From Delphinus delphis (Eukaryota; Chordata; Mammalia; Artiodactyla; Delphinidae): a DNA stretch of 64,000 bases. The stretch is taken from assembly GCF_949987515.2 (NCBI RefSeq), contig NC_082684.1, forward strand, positions 117,532,080 through 117,596,079. The letters run 5' to 3'. The notes below the pieces were generated by a model that made no database searches, was not told the DNA's origin, and saw only the letters and a list, made by a program, of their open reading frames with translations. The position numbers and the translations under genes were made by a program. This document shows positions 1-12,722 of the stretch, one piece after another (the stretch's first letter is position 1; each line of letters begins with the position of its first letter).

Positions 1-596
1 ACTACAAGCAAATACTAATAAATTTGTTTAGACGTGTTAAAAAAAAACAAGAGGCATAATGAAAATTTTTAAACCATTTTTTAAAAATCTGAAGTTAGTC
101 GGCGCCAGCCTCCTGCGATGTGCGTTGAAGTGAAATTGGGTCCCGGTGCCAGTCCAGTCAGCCTTGAGAATCCTGTGCTGGCTGTTCCTGCTTCTGGAGA
201 GGACGAAGCCACGGAGTCTGCTGAGCAGGGGAGTATGAAGGAAAAGAAATGGCTCCTGTGTTCGTTTGGCTGGAGAAAGGCACCCCAGCAAGAAAGAAAG
301 AGTCCTCCACAGATGCCACTTCTCCCTCTTTCCCAGGCACTCAGACAGCCTTGGGGACTCTCACTGTTGGCCTAAGGTGACTTCCCTGACAGCATGCCTG
401 TGTCCCACACTCAGCTTATCACCGACTTGCAGAACTGCTCTCTGTGCCGAAAGCACTGGGCTGGTGGATTACAAAGAGTTCTGAGAGGCTTCTTAGCAGG
501 CTGTTCTCCACATCATTACTAGTCAGATCCCAGAGCAACGTGCCAGCCGCCTGCTTTTTCTCCAGCCCTTGCTCTTCCCTCAAGATCAAGCTGCTG
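1..596. other. Intergenic, nothing recognised
   Basis: Unremarkable sequence of mixed composition. Small open frames here lack coding features and overlap one another on both strands. Confidence 0.6.
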
Positions 597-712
597 GGAA
601 TTCCCTGGCAGTCCAGTGGTTGGGACTCCGTGCTTCCACTGCAGGGGGCAAGGGTTCAGTCCCTGGCTGGAGAACTAGGATCCCACATGCCTCGAGGCAT
701 GGCCAAAAAAGG
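597..712 (+). mobile_element. Short tRNA-derived SINE (CHR/artiodactyl type)
   Basis: The element begins with GGAATTCCCTGGCAGTCC, has a B-box-like GGTTCAGTCCC and ends in GGCCAAAAAAGG. It is flanked by 15-bp direct repeats at 582-596 and 713-727 with one mismatch. It is an older, short form without the GC-rich body of the cetacean copies. Confidence 0.85.
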
Positions 713-1329
713 AAGATCCAGCTGCTGATGCTATGGGATGTCTGATAGCCCAGCCTGGGATCCCTACTCTGGGCCCCATAGTCTGCTTGTTTGAAGTGAA
801 CAGAGGAAATAGACTTTAATGTAACAGAGTTATTGTCTCTTGGACCTGGCCTTAAGAGTTGTGTCTTCTTGCTTTACATCACCTCCAATTTATCCTCAGC
901 CTGACTTCAGTCATCACAACCCTAGGTTAAATCCTGGATGCCCAGAAAATTTCAAAACTGGCTGCTACTTGATTCTTGAATTCAGAGAATTCTTGGACTT
1001 TGGGATCAAAAGAAGCTACTTGTGTCTGGGTACAAGGAGGTGGTTGGAGCGGGGCTGGTTATATGGATCCCAACTTGCCATATCTGTGTTCCTCCCTTCC
1101 CCCATCCATCTCTGAAGGCTGAGACCCAGGCCAGGGCTGGGACAGGCCTCTCTGGGCACAGAAGACTGCCAGCATTGATTTTGCTCCTGAACCAAGAAGC
1201 CAAAAGGACATTGTGATGGTGAGGCAATGAACGTGAAACAGAAATGAGTGGCTTTAGTTTCAGGAAGTCCAAAGTGGAAAGCAAGTGTTGACATTCTTTA
1301 AGACCCATTGGAGGCTGTATTTTGGCTGT

Positions 1330-1435
1330 GCAAGCCGGAACTCTGCTACTTACTTGAAGTAAGACCTTGGGAAAGTCCCTTTCCTCTCTAGGCCTCAAAT
1401 TCCTCATCTGTAAAGTACACGTGGGATTAGTCAAG
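1330..1435 (+). mobile_element. MIR SINE fragment
   Basis: The core pattern of MIR is readable: a GACCTTGGGAAAGTCCCTTTC stretch in one strand followed by CCTC..TTCCTCATCTGTAAA. It is degraded, as expected of an ancient mammalian element. Confidence 0.7.
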
Positions 1436-1489
1436 ATCCTTCTGGGCCTGACCTGTAATCTATCTATTAATCTATCACTCAGAGGACAA

Positions 1490-1905
1490 AGAGCCTGAAG
1501 AATGTGGTAGAAGTTATGCTGGGTGACTTCTGAGGCTCAGTCAGAAGCAGCTTCCACTTGGTTATCTTGGGTCACTCGATCTGAGGAAAGCCATCTGACT
1601 ACCTGAGACCATCATGCTGGAGAAGCCACATGTAGGCATTCCCGTTGACAGTCCCAGCTGAGGCCCACCTTCCAGCCATTTCCCTCAAGGCACCAGATAC
1701 GTGGATGAAGCTATTTTTGACTCTCCAGGCCAGACTACTGACCAACCTCTCTTGATAACCACGAGGAGGAGAAGATTCACCCCACTGAGTCCTACCCAGA
1801 TTTCTCATGTAGAAGAATCTACAAAATATAAGAAAATGACTGTTGTTTTAAGCCACAAAGCTTTGGGGTAGTTTGTTATAAAGCAAAAGGTACTGGCACA
1901 GGATG
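1490..1905 (+). mobile_element. MaLR/MLT1-type LTR fragment
   Basis: The stretch matches the general pattern of old MaLR LTRs, with an 'ATGTGGTAGAAGT..TGACTTCTGAGGCT' start and a 3' end of 'TTTTAAGCCAC..TTTGGGGTAGTTTGTTA'. It shares this pattern with 17527-18066. It has no coding capacity. Confidence 0.5.
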
Positions 1906-2078
1906 GTAGGAGATGTTTAAAAAATAAGCTCCCTTGCAATGAAAAATCCTTAAAAATGTATAAACAAGACTTTAAAGATTTCAGAGATGTGTGAAATTTC
2001 AAATTTAATTTGGAAACCAACTTTAAATTTTGCCTATTAAGGACATTACAATAAAACTACCATTTTCTGTAGGTCACC

Positions 2079-2084
<6 letters not shown>

Positions 2085-2149
<65 letters not shown>
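2085..2149. repeat. (TA)n run joined to the T tail of a SINE
   Basis: About 17 TA units are followed by about 30 T residues. The T run is the reversed A tail of the SINE that starts at 2150. The TA run probably grew from the AT-rich target. Confidence 0.9.
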
Positions 2150-2151
<2 letters not shown>

Positions 2152-2341
2152 GGAACACGGGCCTCTCACTGTTGTAGCCTCTCCCGTTGCAGAGCACAGG
2201 CTTCCGACGCGCAGGCTCGGCAGCCATGGCTCACGGGCCCAGCCGCTCCGTGGCATGTGGGATCTTCCTGGACCGGGGCACAAACCCATGTCCCCTGCAT
2301 CGGCAAGCGGACTCTCGGCCACTGTGCCACCAGGGAAGCCC
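2150..2341 (-). mobile_element. Cetacean CHR-type tRNA-SINE
   Basis: A 192-bp GC-rich body with the tRNA-like head at its right end (CCACCAGGGAAGCCC, reversed). The T-rich tail on the left shows the minus orientation. It lies at the left edge of an old L1 fragment. Confidence 0.93.
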
Positions 2342-2344
2342 AAT

Positions 2345-2760
2345 TATATATTTTTAAGTATACTTTTATCATGAAAAAGGGAGAAAAGTCACTATATCCC
2401 ACCTGAATCGCTAAAAGGAAAGAGCTAAACAGTATCAAATGTTGGCAAGGATGTGGAACAACCAGGACTTTAATACATTCCTGGTGGGAATTATTATTTC
2501 CACAGTCATTTTGGAAGGAAAATAGCTTGGAAGTATAATCAGAAGCTGAACATATGCATATATTCAATTCCATTCCTATGTATATGCCGAACAGAAGTTT
2601 ATGTATATTTTTACCAACAGACCTGTATATAAATGTTCATAATAGCACTATTTTTAATAGCCCAAAACTGATAATAACTTAAATCAATAACAGAATGAGT
2701 TCTAGTATCATCACACAATGGAATACTGTATAGCAGTGAAAATAAATGGACGATCGCCAG
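2345..2760 (+). mobile_element. Old L1 3' fragment
   Basis: Diverged L1 ORF2 end is readable: an 'AATGTTGGCAAGGATGTGGAAC' region, 'CTGGTGGGAATTATTA', 'AATGTTCATAATAGCACTATT' and 'CACAATGGAATACTGTATAGCAGTG'. The reading frame is broken many times. Confidence 0.75.
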
Positions 2761-3109
2761 GAAAAAACAAAAAATCTGGAGCTAAAATATAGAGTGTTTT
2801 TTAAATAACAGATATTATGAAAACCTGAGTCTTGGGGAGCAGGAAGACAAACAGAAATTTTTAGAAATGCTAAAGGTTTTATTTTCTTCAGAGATTATAA
2901 ATACTGATGTGACAGAAAAACATAAACTCAAAAAAGCTTACCAAAAATTAGGGGTAACTTTTTGGGGGGAAAAGTGACTAAAAAAGAAGAAGGAACTTTC
3001 TGGATTGCTGATTACACAGGCTGCTCACTTTTTGAAAATTCATCTTGCTGTACACTTTTGAATTGAGCAATTATATATATATATATTTATATATATATTA
3101 CACTTTAAT

Positions 3110-4733
3110 TAAAAGTTATTTTCAAAAGATTGATCTTAAACCTCAGGAACTTACAATTCATTATAACAAAGTTGCAGAATACAAGGTTAATATACAAAAA
3201 TTAATTGCTTTCTTATACACCAGCAATCAACAAGTGGAATTTGAAATTAAAAATATAACACCATTTTATTAGTACACAAATAGAGAAATACCTAGGTATA
3301 AGTCTAACAAAATATGTACAAGACCTATATAAAGAAAATCACAAAACTGTGATGAACAAAATCAAAGAAGACCTACAGAAATAAAGAGATATTCCATGTT
3401 CATGAATAAGAAGACTCAATATTGCCACAAAAATTAAATCAAAAGAGATCATAGACCTAAATATAAAACATAAAACTATAAAAGCTCTAGAAGATAACAG
3501 GAGAAAACCTAAATGACCTTGGATATGGTGATGATTTTTAGATATAATACCAAAAGCACAATCCATGAAAGAAGTAAGTTAGAGCACATTAAAATTTAAA
3601 ACTTCTGCTCTGTCAAAGACAGTGTCAAGTGAATGAGAAGACAACCCACATGCTGGAAAAAAATATTTGTAAAAGACATATCTGATAAAGATAGTTTTCC
3701 AAAATATACAAAGAACTCTTAAAACTCAACAATAAGAAAACAAACAACCAGATTAAAAAATGGGCCAAACACCTTAACAGTAACCTCACCAAAGAAGATA
3801 TACAGATGGCAAAAAGGTATATGGAAAGACATTCTACATCATATGTCATCAGGAATATGTAAATCAAAACAACAACAAATATCTCTACACACCTGTTAGA
3901 ATGACCAAAATCCAGAACACTGACAACACCAAATGCTGGCAAGGATGTGAAGGCAACAGGAACTTTCATTCATTTCTGGTAGGAATGCAAAATGGTACAG
4001 CCACTTTGGAAGAGAGTTTGGTGGTTTCTTTAAAATCTAAACATAGTATACCATTCAGCAATGCACTCCTTGGTGTTTACCCAAAGGATTTGAAAACTTT
4101 GTCCAAAAAACCTACACTTAGATGTTTTTAGCAGCCTTATTCATAATTGCCCAAACTTGCAAGAAACCAAGATATTCTTCAGTAGATTAATGAATAAATA
4201 AATTGTTGTACTTCCAGACAATGGAATATTCAGCACTAAAAAGAAATGAGCTACTGAGCCATGAAAAGACTTGGAGGAACTTTAAATGTGTATTAGCAAA
4301 TGAAAGAAGCCAATCTGAGAAGGATACATAGTGTATGATTTCAAATGTACGATATTCAAATATATGATATTTTGCCTTTGTAAAAGGCAAAATTATGAAG
4401 ACAGTAGAAAAGATCAGTGGTAGAAGGAGAAGGATGAAAATTTTTAAGGTAATGAACACTTTCTGCCTGATGCTATAACGGTAAATACATGTCATTATGC
4501 ATTTGTCCTACAGCACCAAGAGTGAACCCTAATGTGAACTATGGACTTTGGGTGATTATGATGTGTCAATGTCAATTCATCTTTTATAGCAAATGTACTA
4601 TTGGAGGGGGGTGTTGTAAATGGGGGAGACTATATGCATGTATGGGGGCATGAGAATATGGGAAATCTCTGTACCTTCCTCTCAATTTTGCTGTGAACAT
4701 AGAACTGCTCTAAAAATTAAAGTCTGAAAAAAA
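3110..4733 (+). mobile_element. L1 3' half, ORF2 remnant plus 3' UTR
   Basis: The order follows L1 ORF2: 'TACACCAGCAATCAACAAGTGGAA', 'CCATGTTCATGAATAAGAAGACTCAATATTG', then 'ACTTCTGCTCTGTCAAAGAC' and 'CTGGCAAGGATGTGAAGGCAAC' to a 3' UTR ending near AAAGTCTGAAAAAAATC. Many stops and internal gaps make it non-functional. A TA-rich simple run precedes it at 3070-3101. Confidence 0.82.
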
Positions 4734-7539
4734 TCTCAATGTCGAAACACATGTTTAGAAATTTCAAACTGCTATAGTTAAAGAGAACAAAGGAAGTTTT
4801 ATCCATCAGTCAAAAGTCAAGAAAGGGACTGGAAGAAAAACAGAAATATAGTAATTAGCAGATTATAAGATAACAAAAAACAGTGATCACAATAAATGCA
4901 AAAAGGCTAACTTCACCTTTTAACAGTAAACAATCCTTTCCAATTAAGTAAAAAAGTAAAACCCAGTTCCATGCTGTTTAACAGAAAAGCACTAAAACAA
5001 GAGAGACATAACACAGGAATAGATGAAGATATGTCGGATAAATACTAACAAAAAGAAAAAAAAATGGCAGCGTCCATGTCAGACAAGTTAGAAGGCATGA
5101 AATGGCATTTTCTTCCTGTCTAACCAAGAAAATGGAAACCACTGCAAGTATTTTCAATAGAGAGAATTTAATGGAGAGAACTATTCATAGTTGTGGAGTG
5201 GCTGAGATAACAAAAGGGAAGAGGGTGTGGTGGCACTAGGCTGAGGGACAAAGGAAGGAGGCAACGTTTCCAGTGTCTTGTCTCTAAAACCACTGTGAGA
5301 TGACTGGTGGAAGCTGGAGTCACCAGGAGAAGCAGCCTAAACAGAAGGCAAAAAGCAAAGGGGATAAGTACCCTAATTGTTCTCTTCCTGCACACTCGCA
5401 TCTCCCTCCACAGCCTCGCACTGGCCAAACCCACCTGAAAGCCAGGGAGCCTGGGAAGCACAGCCTCATACATCAGTGCCCCATAATACAGTGAAGAGCA
5501 GAGTTGAGTAAGGAATGGGTATAGGGACAAAAAGTTCTAGGATGAACAAAGAATGTTGAAAGGAATGTTTTTTAATGTAGATAAAAGATATAACCCACCA
5601 AAATCATAAAATAAGCATGAATCTCTATGCCTCGAACAAGATAGCTTTAAAATATATATATAAAGTGAAAACCTCCATTGATGAAACAAGTTTGAGGAAA
5701 CTTTTGGGAACAGAAATCTTTAATACAAACTAGTGTAAACGCTTCTTCCATCCCCATATGGAATCAAGAGTAAAGTCTAATGCCCACCAGTGCTTTTGTG
5801 TGACTGCACTCTCTAAGGGGAACTCAGAGAGATTTTTGAACTTCACATGGGGTTAATATGGTACAGTATAGAGTCATGCAACAAAGCCACAGCACACAGA
5901 GAAGAAAGATACATGAAAGAGAGGTTCCAAAGAATTAAAAATAATCCTGGAGAGGTTTGGGCTTCCCTAAACATTATACGATAAAATATTCAAGGTTCTG
6001 TAGATTGCATGGTGTGTGTGTCTGTATATGTGTGTGTGTTTGCATGTATGTATAATTCTAAAAGCAGGGTGAAATGTATAGAAGGATTCAGACCAACTTT
6101 TGATGGTTGTTACCTTGTAGACAAGAGTAGGAATGGATGAGAGATATCAGTCAGGGACCAGTCAGAAGACAGAATCATAAAACTTATTTTAAAGAATTTA
6201 ATATGAAAAAAATGTTAACTAGGTATGAGGTTGTTAACTTGGTAACTGAAAGGGCAGAAAGAGAACTCTGAGGTATCACAGAGGAGCAATTGCAGGAGAC
6301 CGCTCAGAAGAGGGGTATTGCGGGCCTGGGGCTCATATCTCAGGAGGAGGTGCTAGCCAGCTGGTGAATCTGAGGGGTGCTGTGAAGTCTGTTCTGAATA
6401 TATGAGAAAATATGCAAATTTCAATCAACTGCTACAGGAGAAGAAACCAGATGCAAAACCCACAGGGACAGAAGTGAAAGAGCCTGTCAAGTCTCCCTCC
6501 ATCAGCCCTGCAGGCTCTCTTCAGGGTCCTGATTGACAAAAACCTAACATGAAGGCAGCTGGCAGCAAAGGAGTGTGTTTTGCAGAATCCCAGGCACATC
6601 CCGGCATCACAAAGCAGGAGTATAGGCAGGTAGATACATACAAGTAAACTTAAGAAGAGTTTTCTATTTGAATATAATCACACAAAATACAGTACTAGCT
6701 ATCTTTAAAGATATTTATTATATTTCCAATACCATTATTGACCCCTGCTTTTCACAGATGTAAGCTGTCTTATCTACAATTTACTTTTATCTGAATTGGT
6801 CAAATTATCAAAATTTTTCCAATGAAAGTCACCTTTCATATGGTTTCTGAAAATTGTTTATACCACTTCTAAACCTTTAAAAGCACTCTTTGCTGTTTTG
6901 AACAACAAAAATCCCAACCCACTTTGAAAACTCCCTATTCCAAAACATAAATTCAACTTCTTTCCCAGCAGCCCAGAAAACATATAGTGAGAAGAGTATT
7001 AGAGTCCAAACCTGGGGCTAGGTATATAAATCACATCATTTGTTGTGAGTACAGGTGAGGTTTGAGTACATGGTGAAAAGATAGAAATAATATGTAATTT
7101 TTAAATCAAGAGTTTAAACTAGTATTTTAAATTTACTGTTAACATTTTTGCATTATGTGCCCAACTGAATATTTAATCTTCTACCTAAACTATTCTAAAT
7201 CAATAAGCCATGCAATACGCCTTTAAATAAAATCTTAATTAAAACAAATGTGAATATTTATTTATTGTTCCAACAGCAAAATATGTCTAAAACTTACCAG
7301 TGTAACACTGTGATATATAATTCTTACCACTAAAGTCTTTTGTGACAATTTTTAAATATATCTCCTAATACTTTATGATAAAATTAGTTCATTTTGCATT
7401 ATTTGTAACAATTTGGATTCCAATGAACTTGTGGAAGATACATGTCTATGGTATACTTTAGCTCAGTTACTTAAGTTTATTTTAATCAAAGCTGTTCAAC
7501 TTCTAATGATGGATAGTTCTTATTTCATAATGGCATTCA
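4734..7539. other. Intergenic, unclassified AT-rich DNA
   Basis: No gene is seen. 4740-5100 resembles HAL1/L1 debris. 6009-6052 is TG-rich. Two A-rich stretches with mixed content at 5150-5530 and 6150-6610 look repeat-derived, but I cannot name the family. 6660-7540 is AT-rich and featureless. Confidence 0.5.
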
Positions 7540-7960
7540 CTCATATTTTGTTCATTTGACAAATATTTGATATATTTATTAAAATATTGGTGATACAGTG
7601 ATATAGATAGATAGATAGAAAAGAAAATACAAAAATCCCTGTCCTTGAGAAAGTTAAATTAAATTATGTTTTGGAGACAGATAGCGGGAAAAAGAGTAAA
7701 ATAAATAGCATGTTAGAAAACAATAAGTGTGATGGAGGAAAAATGAAGACAAATAAGGAGATATGAACTATTAAGGGATAAGTTAATATTTTAGATGGAA
7801 TGACAAGGGATGATCTCTCTGAAAAGGTAAGTGGAAATCTGAATAAAGTGAGGATGGTAGCCATAAGGATACCTAGGGAAAGAGAACATCCTAGGCAAAG
7901 GCAACAAGTCCTGCAAAGACCCTGAGGTCAGCATGCCTGATGTGAGAGAAGATTGAGTTC
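7540..7960 (-). mobile_element. L2 LINE fragment
   Basis: The reversed L2 3' end pattern is present: TTCACTCATATTTTG, TTTATT..TGATACAGTGA, AATCCCTGTCCTTGAG, then AGACAG. The internal L2 part follows with GGCCTCTCTGA-like, GCAAAGGCAACAAGT and CCCTGAGGTCAG. A short GATA run is at 7602-7618. Confidence 0.7.
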
Positions 7961-8172
7961 TTCCTCTCAATTCAAAATCATGACTTCTTGGACTCACAAT
8001 GATAGTTATTTTCCCTTAAGATGATAGTCTGTGAAGAATGTTACATGTAAAATACACGCTGAACACACACACTCATGCACTCACATCAAACTTGTTTAAT
8101 TTTGTGTTATTACTGTATGAGTACACTTTTTGGCATTTTGTCAGTTCTAACAACATAGAAGTTATATTTCTT

Positions 8173-8534
8173 TTTTTAACTTTATTTATTTAATTTATTT
8201 ATTTTTGGCTGTGTTAGGTCTTCGTCGATGTACGCAGGCTTTTTCTAGTTGCGGCAAGCGGGGGCTACTCTTTGTTGCCGTGCGCGGACTTCTCATTGTG
8301 GTGGCTTGTCTTGTTGCGGAGCACGGGCTCTAGGCACTGAAGCTCTAGGCTTCAGTAGTTGCGGTGCGTGGGCTCAGTAGTTGTGGCTTGCAGGCTCTAG
8401 AGCGCAGGGTCAGTAGTTGTGGCTCATGGGCTTAGTTGCTCTGCGGCATGTGGGATCTTCCCAGACCAGGGCTTGAACCTGTGCCCCCTGCACTGGCAGG
8501 CAGATTCTTAACCACTGCACCACCAGGGGAGCCC
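8173..8534 (-). mobile_element. Long-form CHR tRNA-SINE
   Basis: A roughly 360-bp antisense copy runs from a T/ATTT-rich tail to CCACCAGGGGAGCCC. It contains the repeated 'CAGTAGTTGTGGCT' motifs of the long CHR form. The 9-bp flanks ATATTTCTT at 8164 and 8535 are its target duplication. Confidence 0.88.
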
Positions 8535-9079
8535 ATATTTCTTCTTTTTTAATGTAATGTTACAGTTAAAAACAAAATTAATGGTTAAAACACAGTTTGA
8601 ATCATAATTTCTTTTAATGTTACTGTTAGGAATTTATCTTTAAATGAATAAAAATTATAACTTTCATTTTCAAAAGACATGTTAATTATTTCAAACAGGG
8701 ATTTTAAAAGAAGTTGATTGTGTTTACACATTCTGCCAATGTAAGGTTAATATTTTCAATTAAATATTTTAATTGGTTGCTCATAAGGTAACTTTTCAAA
8801 AGACAAAATTATTTTCAAGAACTTGAGACCTCCAAATACCATCTTAAAATTCAATTAGTTTATAATGCATTTGAATAAATTACGGTTTTAAGGACAGCTC
8901 TTTTAGGAGGCTGAATAAGATTGAGTTAAACAATTAAAATTCCATTACCTATATAGCTAGTATGAATGCAAAATTTATTTCATTTATTTTATTATTATGA
9001 AATACTTTATATATCTGAAAACTAAATAATATAAAGGTATAAGGTATAAAAATAATTGTAAAATACTCATAAACCTTTC
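8535..9079. other. Intergenic, AT-rich, nothing recognised
   Basis: AT-rich sequence without open frames or recognisable repeats. Confidence 0.5.
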
Positions 9080-9720
9080 ACAAAGGTTAATAGAGTATTA
9101 GCAATACTTTTGAAGCCCCCCATGGGTTGTACCCTCTTTCCTCTCTATATCAACTCCCCCCCTCTCCCTCATCACCTCTTAAGAGTAGCTAGTCTTCTAA
9201 AATTTATATGCATCATTTTCTCATTTACTGTCATAACGTATGAATCCCTCGATAATATATTATTTTTACTTTATATGCCTTTGAGCTTCATATAAATGTC
9301 TGCTTTTACTGCAACATGATTTCTTCATTTAACACTATCATGAGACTTATTCCTATTGAGATATATAGAGCTGTATTCGACTCATTTTCATTGTTGCACA
9401 GGATTCTATTATATTAATATATCACAGTCCATTCATCTTCCTATCAATGGACATTTTCTTGTTATTAAAACTTTACTATTACAAATGATGTTGCTATGAA
9501 CACTCTTGAACACATCTCAGTGCATTGCATATATCCCTAGGAATGGGTTGTAGATTATATGCATCTTCAATTTTTTTTAAATGACAAATTATTTTACAAA
9601 ATGCTTCCATGAATTTACATTCTAACCAGCAAGGTGTATTATGGTTGCTTGATGGTTTTTAAAGCAACATTTTTGTCATAATTGCCCTTATTTGTACTGA
9701 TAAACTTTGTCTCTCTCATT
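9080..9720 (-). mobile_element. Old L1 3' end, antisense
   Basis: Readable reversed L1 features include 'CAGTCCATTCATCTTCC', 'ATGGACATTTTCTTG', 'ATGATGTTGCTATGAACA' and 'ACATTCTAACCAGCAAGGTG'. The left part resembles an L1 3' UTR. It is highly diverged. Confidence 0.6.
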
Positions 9721-9899
9721 GATTTTAGAAGGCCTTTCTAAAACCTGTTTTTCATACTGACCCTTTGAAAGTTATATACTATGAAAATAGCTTCTTCCCT
9801 GTTTAAACTTTATAATGAATAGGCTTTTTCAATTTGAATTTCTCTGTTTAACTCCCCTATTTCCTTAGTTTTATTAATCCTTTCCTACACAGAGATTAG

Positions 9900-9900
<1 letters not shown>

Positions 9901-9932
<32 letters not shown>
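9901..9932. repeat. (GT)n microsatellite
   Basis: About 16 GT units in a row. It is a likely polymorphic marker. Confidence 0.95.
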
Positions 9933-9933
<1 letters not shown>

Positions 9934-9934
9934 T

Positions 9935-10160
9935 TTATAAATTTTGTCTGGTCTGAGAATCCTGGTTATTCTAGCTTCATAAAATTAGTTTTTTAGTGTC
10001 TTATATTTTCTATTTTATGGGAGAATTTGTATAAGACTACAATTATTAGCTACTTGAAGGTTTGATAGTACTCACTGGGGAATTTTTTAATATTGATATA
10101 TTTTTTTTTATTGGTTATAGGGCTATTCATGTATTTTATTACTTCCTGAACATAGTCACT
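9935..10160 (-). mobile_element. L1 ORF2 fragment, antisense
   Basis: The reversed ORF2 pattern 'CTGGTTATTCTAGCTTCATAAAAT' and 'TGATAGTACTCACTGGGGAA' is followed by 'GGGCTATTCATGTATTTTATT'. It appears to abut a + strand L1 fragment after 10160, suggesting an inversion or two separate insertions. Confidence 0.5.
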
Positions 10161-10870
10161 TACCAACTTGCTATTGTTATGACTCTAGTATGACTTTGAT
10201 TCCAAAACTAGACACAGATTGAATACCCATGTGCTCACATGTGCATACATACATAGGCTATCAGCCACTCCCACTTACATAGATTTTAAAATTGTATGTT
10301 ATTAGCAAGTAAAATTTAATGATTTTTTTAAAATACAGTTTGGCCACTGATGATTTGTTCAGGAATGCAACGTTGGTTCAACATTAGGAAATACATTAAT
10401 GGAATTAATTATATTAATATATTAAACAAGAAAAAAAATCACATGATCATCTGAATAGACTCCTAAAGCATTTAGAAAGATGTAATACTTGTATTTTCAC
10501 AAAAACATAAAAGAAAAATTCTTAACTTGTTTAGGAATGGATGATAAATTTTAAAAAATGTACAGCAAATACCATACTTAATTATGAAAGCTTAGAAGCA
10601 TTCTCATTAAAGTTTGAGGAAAGACCAACTATCCTTTTACCTCTACTATTCATTACTGAACTAAAAGTATTACCTTCTAGAAGAAGATAAGACAAAAACC
10701 AAAGTACTAAATTTAAAATGGAAAAAAAAAGTATCTCTTTTTATACTGATATGATTCTTTCCTAGAAAATCTAAGAATATCATTCAGTAAATTTTAGAAA
10801 TACATAAGAGTCATGTAAGGCACTAGGTTAGAAAATAAAAAAATAAAAATCAATAGTTTTGAGGGTTTTT
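10160..10870 (+). mobile_element. L1 ORF2 fragment
   Basis: ORF2 patterns include 'TTTGATTCCAAAACTAGACA', 'CAGGAATGCAACGTTGGTTCAACATTAGG', 'ATCACATGATCATCTGAATAGA' and 'AAAGACCAACTATCC'. It is heavily mutated and has no open frame. Confidence 0.65.
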
Positions 10871-11773
10871 CAAGACAATGGACATTAGGCAATGAAGAGC
10901 AGTGGTCCCTAACAGATGGAAAAGTCACAAGGTAAGCCCTGTGATTTTTGACACTTACAGCCTGAAGAGATTTTCTAATTCAACAAGCAGGGAGAAGGGA
11001 CCCACAAGAAAATAGGCAAACTTCCTAATTCAGAGATACAGCCAACAGTCTGGGGGACCAAGGTGGCTAGAGTCTGTAGAATAGAGTGACAGAGAGAAGA
11101 GAGCAGGACAGAGATGGCGCTATGGGTCTGTACAGGTTCTCCCTTAAGGATTCAGCTGAGTACCAATAAGTGCATGTGTGTGAAGAAATTACTTAAGGCT
11201 GGGGGCAGAATCACCTGGAAGTATTAGAGGTAACAGGGCTCTGTACTCACATAAGACTGGAAATAATGTCTGTCCCAAGTGGTCAAACTGGAAATGCTCA
11301 CAATTCTCAAGGTGCTGGGTAGAGTCCAAAGAGGGCTTTGTAGTTGGAAATGATTAACCATAGACTGATCATTGCTTTAGTTCCTCTTAACAGACCCTAA
11401 AACTGTGAGATGTGAAACTGTCAAATTCTTTCCAATTAGCTTAACTCTATCCCAGAACAGAGCTCAAGAAGATCTATAGGAATACAAAAATATACAGCAT
11501 CCAAAAGACATAAAATTTACATGGTCTGGCATCTAATTAAAATTACCAGGCATGCAAAGAAGCAGAAAAATACAACCCATAATAAAGAGAAAATTCAACA
11601 GAAACCAACCCAGAACTAACATGAATGTTACAGACAGACAAATACATTAAAACATTTATTATAGCTATATTCCATATATGCAAAAAGTTACAGAGACAGA
11701 AGGCCCAAATGGAAGATCAAGAGATTAAAAACTACAATGTGTTGAGCTAAAAATAAAATAAAATAAACACTAG

Positions 11774-11830
11774 ATGGGATTAAGTAAATTTAATGGGATT
11801 AAGTAAGTTTAATGGGATTAAGTAAGATTA
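11774..11830 (+). repeat. 19-bp tandem repeat, three units
   Basis: Three units start at 11774, 11793 and 11812, each ATGGGATTAAGTAA plus five variable bases. A partial copy (AGTAAG) follows. Confidence 0.9.
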
Positions 11831-12344
11831 AGTAAGTTAGACATTGAAGAAGAAAAGATTAGTGAACTTAAAGAAATAACAAAAAAAACCCTAAACTGAA
11901 ACATAGAAAAAAAGAAAGACTCAAAAATGAACAGAGCTTCAGAGGGCTATAGGACAACTTCAATCAGCCTGATATACATGCAGTTGTAGTGCCTGAGGGA
12001 CAGGGGATAAGCAAAAAAAAGAAAAAAACGTTTGAAAAGAATAATGGTTGAAAGTCTTCCAAATTTGATGTATACTCTAAATTCACTGATCTAAGAACTC
12101 AGTAAACCCCACATCATAATCAATTCCTCAAAAACAGTGATAAAGAGAACATTTTTAAAGTAAGCAGAAGGAAAAAACATATTCTGTACAGAAGAACAAA
12201 GATAAGAATGTCAGCATATTTCTCCAAGTAACAATGCTAGAAAGAAGGCAGTGGAGTAACATCTTTAAAGTAATGAAAGAAAAAACTGCCAACCTAGAGT
12301 TCTATAACCTGTGAAAATGGCTTTCAAAACTGAAGATGATATGG

Positions 12345-12722
12345 GAATATATGTATACATATAGCTGATTCACTTTGTGATACAGCAGAAACTAGCACAC
12401 CATTGTAAAGCAATTATACTCCAATAAAGATGTTAAAAAAAAAAACTAAAGACGACCAAAAGGGAAATGTGGGGAGGGATAAATCAGGAGCTTGGATGAA
12501 CACACACACACACTACTATATATAAGATAGATAACCAACAAGGAGCTACTGTATAGCACAGGGAACTCTACTCAATATTCTGTGATAACCTATATGAGAA
12601 AAGAATCTAAAAAAGAATGAATATATGTATATGTATAACTGAACCATTTTGCTATACATCTGAAACTAACACAACATTGTAAATCAACTATACTCCAATA
12701 AAATTAAAATTAAAAAAAAAAA
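12345..12722 (+). mobile_element. Two adjacent L1 3' ends
   Basis: The first (to about 12440) and the second (about 12441-12722) both end with 'GTAAA(T/G)CAA..TATACTCCAATAAA' and an A run. Both have the 3' UTR of the L1 found in cetartiodactyls. The whole block splits a HAL1/L1-like element between GAAGATGA and GAAGGTGA. Confidence 0.75.
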
